Source of the DNA: a virus
IMG/VR virus record: IMGVR_UViG_3300050015_000339
Location: 1-38,952 of that record
Length of the DNA stretch: 38,952 nucleotides
Strand: one strand, 5' to 3'
How positions within the stretch are numbered: the stretch's first letter is position 1; each line of letters starts with the position of its first letter. The position numbers were made by a program, and so were the translations under genes. Shown piece after piece: positions 27,999 through 36,104 of the stretch. A model generated the notes under the pieces. The model did no database searches, was not told where the DNA came from, and saw only the letters and a program-made list of their open reading frames with translations.

Positions 27999-29966
27999 TC
28001 ATTGGCGGTTACCTCTCCCATTCCTACTATCCTGCGCCTCAAACCGCTTCACCGCCTGCCATGCCTCCTGGCCATCGATGCGCCCTCTGATTTGCCCCGC
28101 CCACCTCCTGGCCTCCTGCGGATAATGCAGTATCCCCGCTGTCACCTGGCCATTCTGGAACTTGGGAAAGGTATTCCATTCGTTGCCCAACACCAGCATC
28201 TTCAGCGGATGCTTGTACAGCGCCCTCAGCAGCGCCCCCTGGTCGCGTTGGCAGTATTTCTCATACTCCTCTTTCCAGCTCTCAAAGAAGACCTTCGTCC
28301 TCTCCGATCGGCAGAACGACCACACCCCACCGTTGAGCTGCTGCACTTCCCACGTCTGGAGCAGCTCGATCATCTCCGCCACTTCGGCCTTATCGTACCT
28401 CTGTTGGAAAGAGCTCAGCGTGTCGCGTGGGTATAAATCCCGGCAGATCACAAACTCCCAGCCTCTTTCGATCCAATCGAACAGCGCATACACCGGCGCC
28501 GTCAGCACCGTATCCGCATCCAGGTAGAGGATCTGCTGCCACTCCTGCGGCGCCAGCTCATAGATCGCCAGCTTCGCCCGCCGCGCCCCAATATCCGTAT
28601 CCGGATATTTGACGAATTGTAGGGGCGGACCTGCGTGTCCGCCCGTTAACTCAATCGGCTCACTCCCCACCAAACATACCGGCACGTCCGGCATGAATTT
28701 GGCAATACTCTCGATCAATCGCTTGGCCGTCTCTCTCGCCGGCCCACCAAACGCCACTACATATATGCCCCTTTGCATTCTCAGCGCCCTCTGCGGCTCC
28801 GCGCGAGGCATTGTCACCCTCTTCTCTGCGCCCTCTGCGTCCTCTGCGCGAGATTCTCCCTCTCCTGCGCCTTTCCCTGCCACAATAACCGGCTTTTCTG
28901 CCTGAATTGCCGGCATATTTTCACCACAAGGGCTTGTACGGGAGTTAAACACCTGCTCAAATGCGGTTTTATGCTCCTCCACCCATGCCTGCACGCTATG
29001 TGGCTCCGTTGCCGCTCGCAGCGCCTCCCTGAATCCGGCCTTGTACGGGCGGACCTGTGTGTCCGCCCATTGCTCCAAGGCCTTCAACAGGCTCTTGACA
29101 TCCCCCCGCTCATAACGGTATATCCCCGGCATCTCCGGCAGCTCATCCAGCATGCCCACGTGCCACGGAATCACAATCGGCACCCCGCAGCTCAGCGCCT
29201 CGAGGGGCGGCATCGGGATCCCCTCCACCCGGCTGGTGCAAACCAAAATATCCAGCCCCTGGTAGAACCCCGGCATCTCCGCCCACGAATATTTGCGCGT
29301 CGGCACTGGCCACCCGCGCCCTGAAGCCCTGAACTCGCACCCTTGCAGTACGGGCGATGCATGCATCGCCCCGACCAGGCTCTGCACCATATCCTCGCCC
29401 TTGCGCTGGTTGGCATAGGCGTACCCGCTAAACCCTATCACCGGTTTGGTTATCCCTCTCCCTTTGGGAGAGGGCGGGGTGAGGGTCTTAATCGTAAACC
29501 TCTCCCTCTCAATGGGCGCATGCATCCTCATGGTGTTCCCATATTGGGAAACCAGATCGTAATACATCGGCGCCGTCACTATCCTCAGCTGCGCCTTGCT
29601 CGCTACCAGGTCAAACAGCCTCGCCTTCCCATTCCCCGGCGGCTCTTCCTCTCGGTGCGTCATGTATGCCGCCATCCTGGGGCCGTCATTCCGGCGTAGG
29701 CCGGAATCCATCTGGGGTTCGTCATTCCGGCACGGTTGTTGGCCGGAATCCATCTGGGGTTCGTCATTCCGGCACGGTTGTTGGCCGGAATCCATCCTTG
29801 CGCCCATATTCTTCGGCGCCTCAAAATACCCCAGCAGGTAATTCACATCCGCCCTCGCATCGATCACCCCATCCACCGACCAACCCAGGCCATCGCGCAG
29901 CGCCCTGGCCATCCTGGGCACCACCCGATCCTCTTCATAATTGCGACAAACGATGTGTACTTTCAC
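27999..29966 (-). CDS. Double glycosyltransferase (GT4-like plus GT8-like), joined through repeats
   Basis: 655 residues from a GTG with GAGG upstream. Residues 1-345 follow a GT-B retaining transferase: MKVHIVCRNYEEDRVVPRM, PVIGFSGYAYANQRKG, FYQGLDILVCTSRVEGIPMP, PLEALSCGVPIVIP. Residues about 396-640 follow a GT-A fold of the GT8 kind: MQRGIYVVAFGGPARETAKR, LYLDADTVLTAPVYALF (DAD metal site) and VQQLNGGVWSF. The linker (about 370-395) is two family B repeats. In-frame repeats also lie at 56-94 (three A), 160-171, 197-207 (D), 298-308 (C) and 440-449 (C). The second domain has its own possible ATG at MQRGIY. Likely glycosylates a virion or cell-surface target. Confidence 0.8.
   Translation of the reverse strand: MKVHIVCRNYEEDRVVPRMARALRDGLGWSVDGVIDARADVNYLLGYFEAPKNMGARMDSGQQPCRNDEPQMDSGQQPCRNDEPQMDSGLRRNDGPRMAAYMTHREEEPPGNGKARLFDLVASKAQLRIVTAPMYYDLVSQYGNTMRMHAPIERERFTIKTLTPPSPKGRGITKPVIGFSGYAYANQRKGEDMVQSLVGAMHASPVLQGCEFRASGRGWPVPTRKYSWAEMPGFYQGLDILVCTSRVEGIPMPPLEALSCGVPIVIPWHVGMLDELPEMPGIYRYERGDVKSLLKALEQWADTQVRPYKAGFREALRAATEPHSVQAWVEEHKTAFEQVFNSRTSPCGENMPAIQAEKPVIVAGKGAGEGESRAEDAEGAEKRVTMPRAEPQRALRMQRGIYVVAFGGPARETAKRLIESIAKFMPDVPVCLVGSEPIELTGGHAGPPLQFVKYPDTDIGARRAKLAIYELAPQEWQQILYLDADTVLTAPVYALFDWIERGWEFVICRDLYPRDTLSSFQQRYDKAEVAEMIELLQTWEVQQLNGGVWSFCRSERTKVFFESWKEEYEKYCQRDQGALLRALYKHPLKMLVLGNEWNTFPKFQNGQVTAGILHYPQEARRWAGQIRGRIDGQEAWQAVKRFEAQDSRNGRGNRQ
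28617..28647. repeat. Family C hairpin inside the GT8-like domain
   Basis: GTAGGGGCGGAC...GTCCGCCC, read in frame as GGHAGPPLQ (residues about 440-449). Confidence 0.9.
28780..28855. repeat. Two family B repeats forming the linker between the glycosyltransferases
   Basis: B units at 28780-28810 and 28820-28855; translated as RAEDAEGAEKR and RAEPQRALRM between the GT-B and GT-A domains. Confidence 0.9.
29043..29072. repeat. Family C hairpin inside the GT4-like domain
   Basis: ACGGGCGGAC...GTCCGCCC, read as ADTQVRPYK, a different frame from the copy at 28617. Confidence 0.9.
29346..29374. repeat. Family D palindrome inside the GT4-like domain
   Basis: ACGGGCGATGCATGCATCGCCCCG read as GAMHASPVLQ. 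Confidence 0.88.
29454..29487. repeat. CCCTCTCCC-type repeat inside the GT4-like domain
   Basis: CCCTCTCCC / GGGAGAGGG stem followed by GGGGTGAGGG; read in frame as LTPPSPKGRGI. Confidence 0.8.
29685..29798. repeat. Three family A palindromes in a row inside the GT4-like domain
   Basis: Copies at 29685-29713 (four-base loop), 29721-29757 and 29763-29798 (both ten-base loop ACGGTTGTTG). The last two are near-identical and separated by TGGGGTTC, a tandem duplication; read as MDSGQQPCRNDEPQ twice, then MDSGLRRND. Confidence 0.95.
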
Positions 29967-29984
29967 CCTTCAATCCTCATATCT

Positions 29985-30060
29985 TCTCCGCGTCCTCTGC
30001 GTTCTCCGCGCGAGGAATATCTTCTCTTCTCTGCGCCCTCCGCGTCTCCGCGCGAGGTAT
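29985..30060. repeat. Two family B repeats
   Basis: Fill the gap 29967-30062 between the methyltransferase and the double glycosyltransferase. Confidence 0.9.
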
Positions 30061-30062
30061 CC

Positions 30063-30773
30063 TCACCATCTCTCGCCCTCTCGCCTGACAATGCCGGCCA
30101 TCCCCGTCTTACCCTCATCGATGATCAGCACATCGAACCCGTGCAGCTTTTCAGCCATACGGTTCAATGCCTCATACACCGGCGGGCACGGATGGCTCGC
30201 ATCCACAGGCGAATAATCGTGAAACAGCATCAACCCGCCCACCTCCAGCCGGTTGAACCACGGCAGATCCCACTCAATGTGCCGGTGATCTCCGTCCACA
30301 AAGATCATGTCGTATAGGTATTCATCATCCCCCTCTGCGCCCTCCGCGTTCTCTGCGCGAGTTCCTACGTCATTCCGGCACGGTTGTTGGCCGGAATCCA
30401 TCCCCTCTTGACTCCTTGGCGCCGTGGTGGTGAAATAATCCCACGAGCGAATCGGCACCACCTTCACATTCGCATAAGCCGCCAGGTTGCGCATCGCCTG
30501 GATCACCTCACTCCCGGATGGATTCAGCGTCACAATCTCCGCCCTGGGCGCCGCCATCGCCATCAACGCCGCCGAATACCCCACCAACGTGCCGATTTCC
30601 AGGATCTTCGCCGGTTGTCTCGCCTTGGTGATGGCATATAGCCATGCCGCCTGGTAATCTAGCAGTCCCCGCTTCAACCCGGCAACCCTGGCGACCGCTC
30701 TACCGGCCTCGGGACAATCCTTTATGACCTCAGCCAGCATCCCGGGCCCGGATAGACCATTCACTCGTATCAC
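30063..30773 (-). CDS. Class I SAM methyltransferase (Methyltransf_24 type) with repeat insertion
   Basis: 236 residues from a GTG five bases after AGGAGG; a longer frame reaching into the capsid gene is repeat-derived. Motif I is AKILEIGTLVGYSAALMAM (residues about 55-73), then EIVTLNPSGSEVIQAM and YDMIFVDGDHRHIEWDLPWF, the acidic DGDH site of O-methyltransferases in sugar and natural-product clusters. Residues about 123-148 (MDSGQQPCRND, then RAENAEGAEG) are an A-B repeat pair inserted between two strands of the fold. Substrate unknown. Confidence 0.83.
   Translation of the reverse strand: MIRVNGLSGPGMLAEVIKDCPEAGRAVARVAGLKRGLLDYQAAWLYAITKARQPAKILEIGTLVGYSAALMAMAAPRAEIVTLNPSGSEVIQAMRNLAAYANVKVVPIRSWDYFTTTAPRSQEGMDSGQQPCRNDVGTRAENAEGAEGDDEYLYDMIFVDGDHRHIEWDLPWFNRLEVGGLMLFHDYSPVDASHPCPPVYEALNRMAEKLHGFDVLIIDEGKTGMAGIVRREGERW
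30328..30404. repeat. Family B plus long-loop family A inside the methyltransferase
   Basis: B at 30328-30362, A at 30369-30404; in frame with the gene. Confidence 0.93.
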
Positions 30774-30793
30774 GTACCCCTCCTCACGGGTTG

Positions 30794-30862
30794 TAGGGGC
30801 GGGTTCAGGTACCCCGTTGACCCGCCCTCTTCTCTGCGTCCTCTGCGTTCCCCGCGCGAGGT
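30794..30862. repeat. GTAGGGGCGGGTT-type hairpin plus family B
   Basis: TAGGGGCGGGTTCA...TGACCCGCCC (30794-30829) followed by B (30830-30862) in the gap between capsid and methyltransferase genes. Confidence 0.88.
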
Positions 30863-30867
30863 CTTCT

Positions 30868-32874
30868 CTACGTCCCTTGTTCCGTCTCCACCAGGATGAA
30901 CGCGCTCGGCTTCGTAATCGCAAACGCTGCCCGCATCTCAGCCAACACCGCGATCATATTGTGGATGAAAAATTTATCATGATGCTCGCTGACCCGGATG
31001 GTTGACGCCTCCCGGTCCCACATTTTGGCCTTCGACCATTGGCCCAGCACCGCGATGCCCTGCGTCACGTGCTCGCATTCCACCATCGGCGCGCCCCATA
31101 GTGTCTCTGTGCCTTCGCGGAAAGGCCCGCCCCAGTAATAGCGGTTCGACCCATCCTTCAGCAGGTCCACCATCTCTTTGTCTTCCGGGTTGAGCAGCCA
31201 GGCCAGTGGCCCATAGGTGCGACCCGTTGTGCGCAACGCCGTCTTCGCCTTGCGCGCTGTGGTTATAAAATCGATAACCCAGGGCTGATTCAGCACGTTC
31301 TGGGTGTGGAAGATGCCCGTAAAGTTAGACCCGATGCCATCTCCTTGCGTCATCTGGTACTCCAGGTTCTCGATCAGGTCATCGTTCAACTCCCCGTTGA
31401 TGATGCTCATCAACTGCCCCACGTCGCTCATAGCTCGTCGCGATGCTGGGATCCAAACCGCCTGTGTCTTCACCGCTTCGGTCAGCAGTTCAAACGCCAT
31501 CGCCCCCTCAGGCTTCAATCCGCTGATCTCGCCCGTCGCCCCTGCATAGTTGGTGACGTTCGCTTCCGGCACCATAGCCGCCTGCGTGATCTTCGCGGTC
31601 TGCCGAACATAGTCCACCGTATCGCTGCCGGTTGTAGCCCGCGTGATCAGATTCAGGATCGATAGAGGCGCTCGCCCCAACGGTTCATAGATGTTCGTGT
31701 GGTCCGTCTGCACGAACGCGCCTGCCGAGGTGTCCGATTCCCCCGTCAGCAACGTCTTGAACCCCACCGGCGGCGAGGCCGGCACATCGGATTCTGGCAG
31801 ATAGCCGTTCGGCGCGATCTGCTTCAGCCAGCCCTTGAACTGTTCGCTCTCCACAAAGGCCTTGCCGATGTTTTGCCGCCCCTGCCTCACCTGCGCGGGC
31901 TCGCTGGCGCGCCCTTGTGCCGGCTGTGAAAACAGCACGTCATAACTGGGTTTATTTGGCACAACGCCAGGCGTTTCACGCAAGGATTTGATTCGAGCCT
32001 CGATCTTTGCGATCTTAGCCTCTTCATCCACTAATCCTTTACGCTCGATCTCAAGCTCGGTGAGCTTTGCCTCTTCTTGCTCGGTCGGAACACGTCCTTG
32101 TATTGCGGTCGCAAGCGCATCAAGCTCAGCCACGTTTTTCTCGAATGCCGCTACAAGTTCTTTCCTGTTCATTTTTTCACCTTCATCCCTAAATATTCGA
32201 ACACGTTTTATGAAATCGATCCGCCGTTGGATGTCTCTCGGCGTCACCTTACTCGACTGTACGGGCGACGCATGCGTCGCCCCGTCACTGCCTTTAGGCG
32301 TGCCTTCGTCACCCGTAGCGTTATCTTCTGGTGTATTACACGTGGCGCCCAGCGCCGCCGCTCCATCGTGGATCGCCTGGATATGCTCGGCGTCCTTGGC
32401 GCTATTGCGCCGCCCTTCCTTCATAGTGATCGTCCGGGTGTTGATCCCTGCCGCCTGCATAACCGGCGACACTTCGATCACGTCCATGCGTTTTAGGAAT
32501 TGCACCGACTCGCCATTGAATTGGCCATTTGATGCGTCTAACACCTCATAGCCGTAGCTCCATCTTGTTAGATCCGCCAACGACTTGAGGGTCTCATAGT
32601 GTTCCCTGCCGGAATTGGTGTTCATAAAGAACTGTCCATCAACCCATGCCTCTATCTGGTCTGAATGGATTTCACCGCGGCCAGGCGGCAATTCGCCCCA
32701 ACCATGATTCCACACCGAGATACGCACGGGTTGCCCTTCGGTGAACGCCCCGGGCAATGTCACATCGCCGTCATGGTCCTTGACATTGAAGGTGGCGAAC
32801 ACCGCTCTAAACGATCCGACCGGCCCATCCGCCTTAAACTCAAACCGTACACCGAATACCGTTTTCGTCTTCAT
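30868..32874 (-). CDS. HK97-type prohead protease fused to major capsid protein
   Basis: 668 residues in one frame. Residues 1-160 are a prohead protease: FATFNVKDHDGDVTLPGAF, VWNHGW with the catalytic His, and IEVSPVMQAAG with the catalytic Ser. Residues 196-206 (GATHASPVQ) are a family D repeat. Residues about 240-310 form the scaffolding-like delta domain (ELVAAFEKNVAELDALATAI), then the capsid fold: GAFVQTDHTNIYEPLGRAPL, MVPEANVTNYAGATGEISGL, VWIPASRRAMSDVGQL, WGGPFREGTETLWGAPMVEC. An internal ATG (32172) with AAGGTG upstream could produce the 434-residue capsid protein alone. Its start overlaps the HNH gene stop. Confidence 0.9.
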   Translation of the reverse strand: MKTKTVFGVRFEFKADGPVGSFRAVFATFNVKDHDGDVTLPGAFTEGQPVRISVWNHGWGELPPGRGEIHSDQIEAWVDGQFFMNTNSGREHYETLKSLADLTRWSYGYEVLDASNGQFNGESVQFLKRMDVIEVSPVMQAAGINTRTITMKEGRRNSAKDAEHIQAIHDGAAALGATCNTPEDNATGDEGTPKGSDGATHASPVQSSKVTPRDIQRRIDFIKRVRIFRDEGEKMNRKELVAAFEKNVAELDALATAIQGRVPTEQEEAKLTELEIERKGLVDEEAKIAKIEARIKSLRETPGVVPNKPSYDVLFSQPAQGRASEPAQVRQGRQNIGKAFVESEQFKGWLKQIAPNGYLPESDVPASPPVGFKTLLTGESDTSAGAFVQTDHTNIYEPLGRAPLSILNLITRATTGSDTVDYVRQTAKITQAAMVPEANVTNYAGATGEISGLKPEGAMAFELLTEAVKTQAVWIPASRRAMSDVGQLMSIINGELNDDLIENLEYQMTQGDGIGSNFTGIFHTQNVLNQPWVIDFITTARKAKTALRTTGRTYGPLAWLLNPEDKEMVDLLKDGSNRYYWGGPFREGTETLWGAPMVECEHVTQGIAVLGQWSKAKMWDREASTIRVSEHHDKFFIHNMIAVLAEMRAAFAITKPSAFILVETEQGT
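32257..32287. repeat. Family D palindrome in the protease-capsid linker
   Basis: ACGGGCGACGCATGCGTCGCC plus CCGTC; read as GATHASPV. Confidence 0.9.
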
Positions 32875-33656
32875 TTGTTACCTCCAAGCCTAACAACTTC
32901 ATATGGCCATTTATCGCGCTTTCTACTATTACAAGGTTTACAAATCGGCCTAAGATTACAAGGCCAATCAGCTCCGCCCTTGGCCAATGGCTTTACATGG
33001 TCTGTGGCGGTAGCCGGGATACCACACAAATAACACATTCTCCCGTAATATTCCCAACGCGCTTCAAGCAAATCCGGCGTTATATACTCTGCCCCCGCCG
33101 CATTTCGCTTACGTGAACGGCGTCGGTGGTCATAAAACCGTTTAAGCTCCGGATGTTCCCTTACCCATCTAACAACAGCATTTCGAGCTTTATCCTTATT
33201 TTCTGTACGCCATCTAAGAAAGTTGTTACTTCTTTCTATCTTGTGCGTTGCTCGATAAAGTGCATCCTTCGCTTTTTTTTGCTCTGGATGCGCTCTTTGC
33301 CATGCTGTAGACCGTGCGCGATACAATTCGGCGTTTACTGCATACTCTTCGCGCCTCTGAGCATTTATCGATTCTCTATTTTCGTCGCGCCATTTAGCAG
33401 TTGCCCTCGCCGCCTTATCGTGGTGTTCTAGTAAATATTGCGCGGTATATGCTTTAATTAGCTCTCTGTGCTCGGCGCGGTACCTGGACTTATATGCAAG
33501 TTCCGCGTCACGATGCTCAGCGTGATATTGTGCTTTCTTAATTCGTTCCTTCTTCTTTTGTTCGTCGCTAAGTTCAGCGCGCTTCCTAGCCATACGGGCA
33601 CGGTTAGCAGCGCGTAATTGTTCTATATGTTCCGCTCGCCATGCTGCAGTACTCAT
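32871..33656 (-). CDS. HNH endonuclease with helical repeat N-terminus (free-standing homing type)
   Basis: 261 residues. Residues 1-180 are a long charged helix with a quasi-repeat every about 22-25 residues (HAEHRDAELAYKSRYRAEHR, then LLEHHDKAARATAKW, RENRESINAQRREEY-like, WQRAHPEQKKAKDALY). The C-terminal 75 residues are an HNH core: CYLCGIPATATDHVKPLAKG, then NLRPICKPCNSRKRDK, with two Cys pairs. Codon use is visibly more AT-rich than in the neighbours. It sits between portal and capsid genes, where free-standing HNH genes often invade. Coupled by ATGA to the capsid gene. Confidence 0.87.
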   Translation of the reverse strand: MSTAAWRAEHIEQLRAANRARMARKRAELSDEQKKKERIKKAQYHAEHRDAELAYKSRYRAEHRELIKAYTAQYLLEHHDKAARATAKWRDENRESINAQRREEYAVNAELYRARSTAWQRAHPEQKKAKDALYRATHKIERSNNFLRWRTENKDKARNAVVRWVREHPELKRFYDHRRRSRKRNAAGAEYITPDLLEARWEYYGRMCYLCGIPATATDHVKPLAKGGADWPCNLRPICKPCNSRKRDKWPYEVVRLGGNK

Positions 33657-33668
33657 TTGTGTATCTTC

Positions 33669-35795
33669 CTACTTGCTAAACGTCACACTGCACTGGCACC
33701 CGCTATTATTATCCGCTCCGCCCGCCGGATCCCCCGGCCATCTCTGACCCGTCGCATAAAACAACTCCTCCAGCTTGACGGTCGTGCCCGCCAAAGCCGC
33801 ATGCGCCGGCCTCGGATTGCCTGAATTCGTCTGCCATGTCTTGTACCGCAATCCACCCTGCCGAGCCCCCTCATGCGCCCCAAAGTTGGCCATGGCCGTC
33901 ACCTTGCTGATCCCGATCTCCACCGCCCGCACCGTCATCGCCAGCTCGAACACGTTCTCGAGCGCCGTTTGCGGATCATCCTCCCCGAGGGCCGCCTCAA
34001 CCTGCGCCATGGTGGTCTCGTTGATATCCTGCGCGCCCCAGTCAGCGTTCTCATCCAGGTAGGCCATCATCGGTTCCTGCGCGATCGGCGCATCCACCGT
34101 AGCCGCCGTATAACTCGCCCAGGCCCAGGCCGTTTCCAGGTTCAACCTCAGCAGATCCTTCTTCAGCTCCGCATTCCATCTCTTGCTATCGCCCCACAGC
34201 TCCGTTACCGCCGCCTTATATTCCTCTGCGCCCTCTGCGTTCTCCGCGCGAGCTCCGTCATTCCGGCGTAGGCCGGAATCCACCTGCTTTGTAATAAATC
34301 CCAACGCCTTCGGCAGCCTCGATTGCACCGCCGCCCCCTGGCGTTTGAAATACTTCCCCATCACCTGCGTCCACTTCTCCGCATACCTGGCCCGCAACCT
34401 GATCCTCGTCGGATCGATCCGCGTCACCTTCCCCTTATATTCCTCCGCGCCCTCCGCGTTCTCCGCGCGAGTTCCGACGTCATTCCGGCGAAGGCCGGAA
34501 TCCATCCCCCCATCCTCTCCCTTTGCATTCTCCGCGCCCTCCGCGTCTCCGCGCGAGGAATATCCTATCCCCTTCGGCGCCCCGCTATCCAACGGGCTCG
34601 CCTGTCCCCCCGTCAGCACATTCAGCGGCGTCACCAGCTCATCCGCATCGCCGCCCAACGACGGCATATTCAATTTGGCCCGCGCCTCATTGGCCGTCAT
34701 CCACGGCCGTCCCACCGCCGCTTGGAAACTGGTCGCCTGTTCCTCAAACGATCCCGCCATCTTTTCGGCGATATTGAACTCGAGGTAGATCCCTTCCGTA
34801 TCCGGGAAATCCGGCAGCAATTGCAGCTCGAGCTCCTCGGTGATCATCACCAATAGTGGCCCCAGGCAATCCTGGTATAGGTTCTTGTGCTGCTCTTTGA
34901 TGTTTGAAAAGGTGGCATTGTCCAATATCCCCACCATTGGCAGCGGGATGTGATACTCCCTAGCGCACTCTTCGCGCGTCAGCTTGCGCCCCAGCAAGTA
35001 TTCGCTCTCCTGCGCATTGAAGGTATTTTCTTTCCAGCTCATCCCATCCTCGAGCACCAACGTCTCACCCGAGTTCTCCGCTCCCGCGTGGAAATCATGC
35101 AGGTCCTTGATAAATCGCTCTCGCGCTATCTTTGCCCACTCCTTACCATTCTTTTGTTCTGGTCGCTCGATCACCCCGCCGATTCGGGCTGCGTTCTGCC
35201 AGAAATGCTCGCGATACTCACCCATCTCATGTTCTTCCGCCAGGATCCGCCGTAATGTTTCCAGTGGCGATAACCCGTTCAGCGTGTCGGTCGGGTTATA
35301 TCCTCTGAAATGCACCACCTGCTCAGGCTTATAATATTTCAGCCCATCGAGAAAGTTGACCATATATTGTGTCGGGTAGATTCCGCCATAGACCGTCATG
35401 GCGTAGGGCGGTACGCGCTGGGTAATCACAGTCCCGCCATCATCCATCTTGATCCAGAATGCCTGGTCATAGATCCCCAGGTCGCTCACCAACCAATTGA
35501 TGTTGCGGTAACAGGTGGTAAAGTAATTCGGCCTCTCGATATACGCTGCCAGCGGATGGTCTTTGGCCGTCAATCGGATCCGATCCGTCTCGCCCGCCCT
35601 TCGGTATACATGTAACCCCAGCTGGGCTATGTTCCTGGCCAAGAAATCCACACACGTCCGCACGTTCGGCTGGGTGCGGTACATCGTCGCATAATCATGC
35701 GTGTACTGGTCATACAACTTGATCCCACCCGTGCCCGGCCAGCTCCACGTCGTCCCGTAATTCAGCAGCGTCAGCCCGCTCTGTATGATTGTCAT
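33669..35795 (-). CDS. Portal protein fused to a MuF-like minor head domain
   Basis: 708 residues. Residues 1-400 are an HK97-type portal: YRTQPNVRTCVDFLARNIAQ, HFRGYNPTDTLNGLSPLETL, EHFWQNAARIGGVIERPEQ and TREECAREYHIPLPMVGIL. The last about 170 residues carry a MuF-like signature (EIGISKVTAMANFGAHEGAR, WQTNSGNPRPAHAALAGTTV, PGDPAGGADNNSGCQCSV). Between them two repeat clusters are translated in frame: residues about 412-452 (RAENAEGAE, MDSGLRRND) and 504-528. The portal gates DNA entry; MuF proteins are internal head proteins. Two usually separate genes are one frame here. Confidence 0.9.
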   Translation of the reverse strand: MTIIQSGLTLLNYGTTWSWPGTGGIKLYDQYTHDYATMYRTQPNVRTCVDFLARNIAQLGLHVYRRAGETDRIRLTAKDHPLAAYIERPNYFTTCYRNINWLVSDLGIYDQAFWIKMDDGGTVITQRVPPYAMTVYGGIYPTQYMVNFLDGLKYYKPEQVVHFRGYNPTDTLNGLSPLETLRRILAEEHEMGEYREHFWQNAARIGGVIERPEQKNGKEWAKIARERFIKDLHDFHAGAENSGETLVLEDGMSWKENTFNAQESEYLLGRKLTREECAREYHIPLPMVGILDNATFSNIKEQHKNLYQDCLGPLLVMITEELELQLLPDFPDTEGIYLEFNIAEKMAGSFEEQATSFQAAVGRPWMTANEARAKLNMPSLGGDADELVTPLNVLTGGQASPLDSGAPKGIGYSSRGDAEGAENAKGEDGGMDSGLRRNDVGTRAENAEGAEEYKGKVTRIDPTRIRLRARYAEKWTQVMGKYFKRQGAAVQSRLPKALGFITKQVDSGLRRNDGARAENAEGAEEYKAAVTELWGDSKRWNAELKKDLLRLNLETAWAWASYTAATVDAPIAQEPMMAYLDENADWGAQDINETTMAQVEAALGEDDPQTALENVFELAMTVRAVEIGISKVTAMANFGAHEGARQGGLRYKTWQTNSGNPRPAHAALAGTTVKLEELFYATGQRWPGDPAGGADNNSGCQCSVTFSK
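34211..34283. repeat. Family B plus family A inside the portal-MuF gene
   Basis: B at 34222-34253, A at 34257-34283; in frame (VDSGLRRND, RAENAEGAE). Confidence 0.93.
34440..34560. repeat. Family B, A, B inside the portal-MuF gene
   Basis: B 34440-34471, A 34479-34508, B 34527-34560; in frame at the portal/MuF junction. Confidence 0.93.
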
Positions 35796-36010
35796 GGGTT
35801 GAGTACCTGCATAAACGCTACATTGTCTTTATCGATCAACGCTTCGCCATCAATCGCAATCACCCTGCCATCTTGCTGCAGCGCTTCAGCGTTGCGCACT
35901 ACCAGCCAACCGTCCCGCTTCGCCCACAGCACACCCCGTATTGCCTCACCCGACTTGGTATTCACAATCACCCGCTTGAGCGTCGGGTATGGCGCCCCGA
36001 ATATTTTCAT
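35792..36010 (-). CDS. Small beta-rich head-module protein
   Basis: 72 residues: MKIFGAPYPTLKRVIVNTKS, then AIRGVLWAKRDGWLVVRNAE, VIAIDGEALIDKDNVAFMQV. Regular beta strands suggest a small SH3-like or Sm-like barrel. Small genes of this type are often found between terminase and portal in HK97-like phages. Its GGAG ribosome site lies in the edge of a family B repeat. Coupled to the portal start by ATGA. Confidence 0.65.
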   Translation of the reverse strand: MKIFGAPYPTLKRVIVNTKSGEAIRGVLWAKRDGWLVVRNAEALQQDGRVIAIDGEALIDKDNVAFMQVLNP

Positions 36011-36090
36011 ATTGTATTCTCCGCGTCCTCTGCGTTCTCCGCGCGAGGTATCTTCCCCTCTTCTCCGCGCCCTCTGCGGCTCTGCGCGAG
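36011..36090. repeat. Two family B repeats
   Basis: B units at 36016-36048 and 36057-36090 fill the gap between the kinase-like and beta-rich genes; one supplies the latter's ribosome site. Confidence 0.9.
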
Positions 36091-36104
36091 AAATATCCTC
36101 TCCC

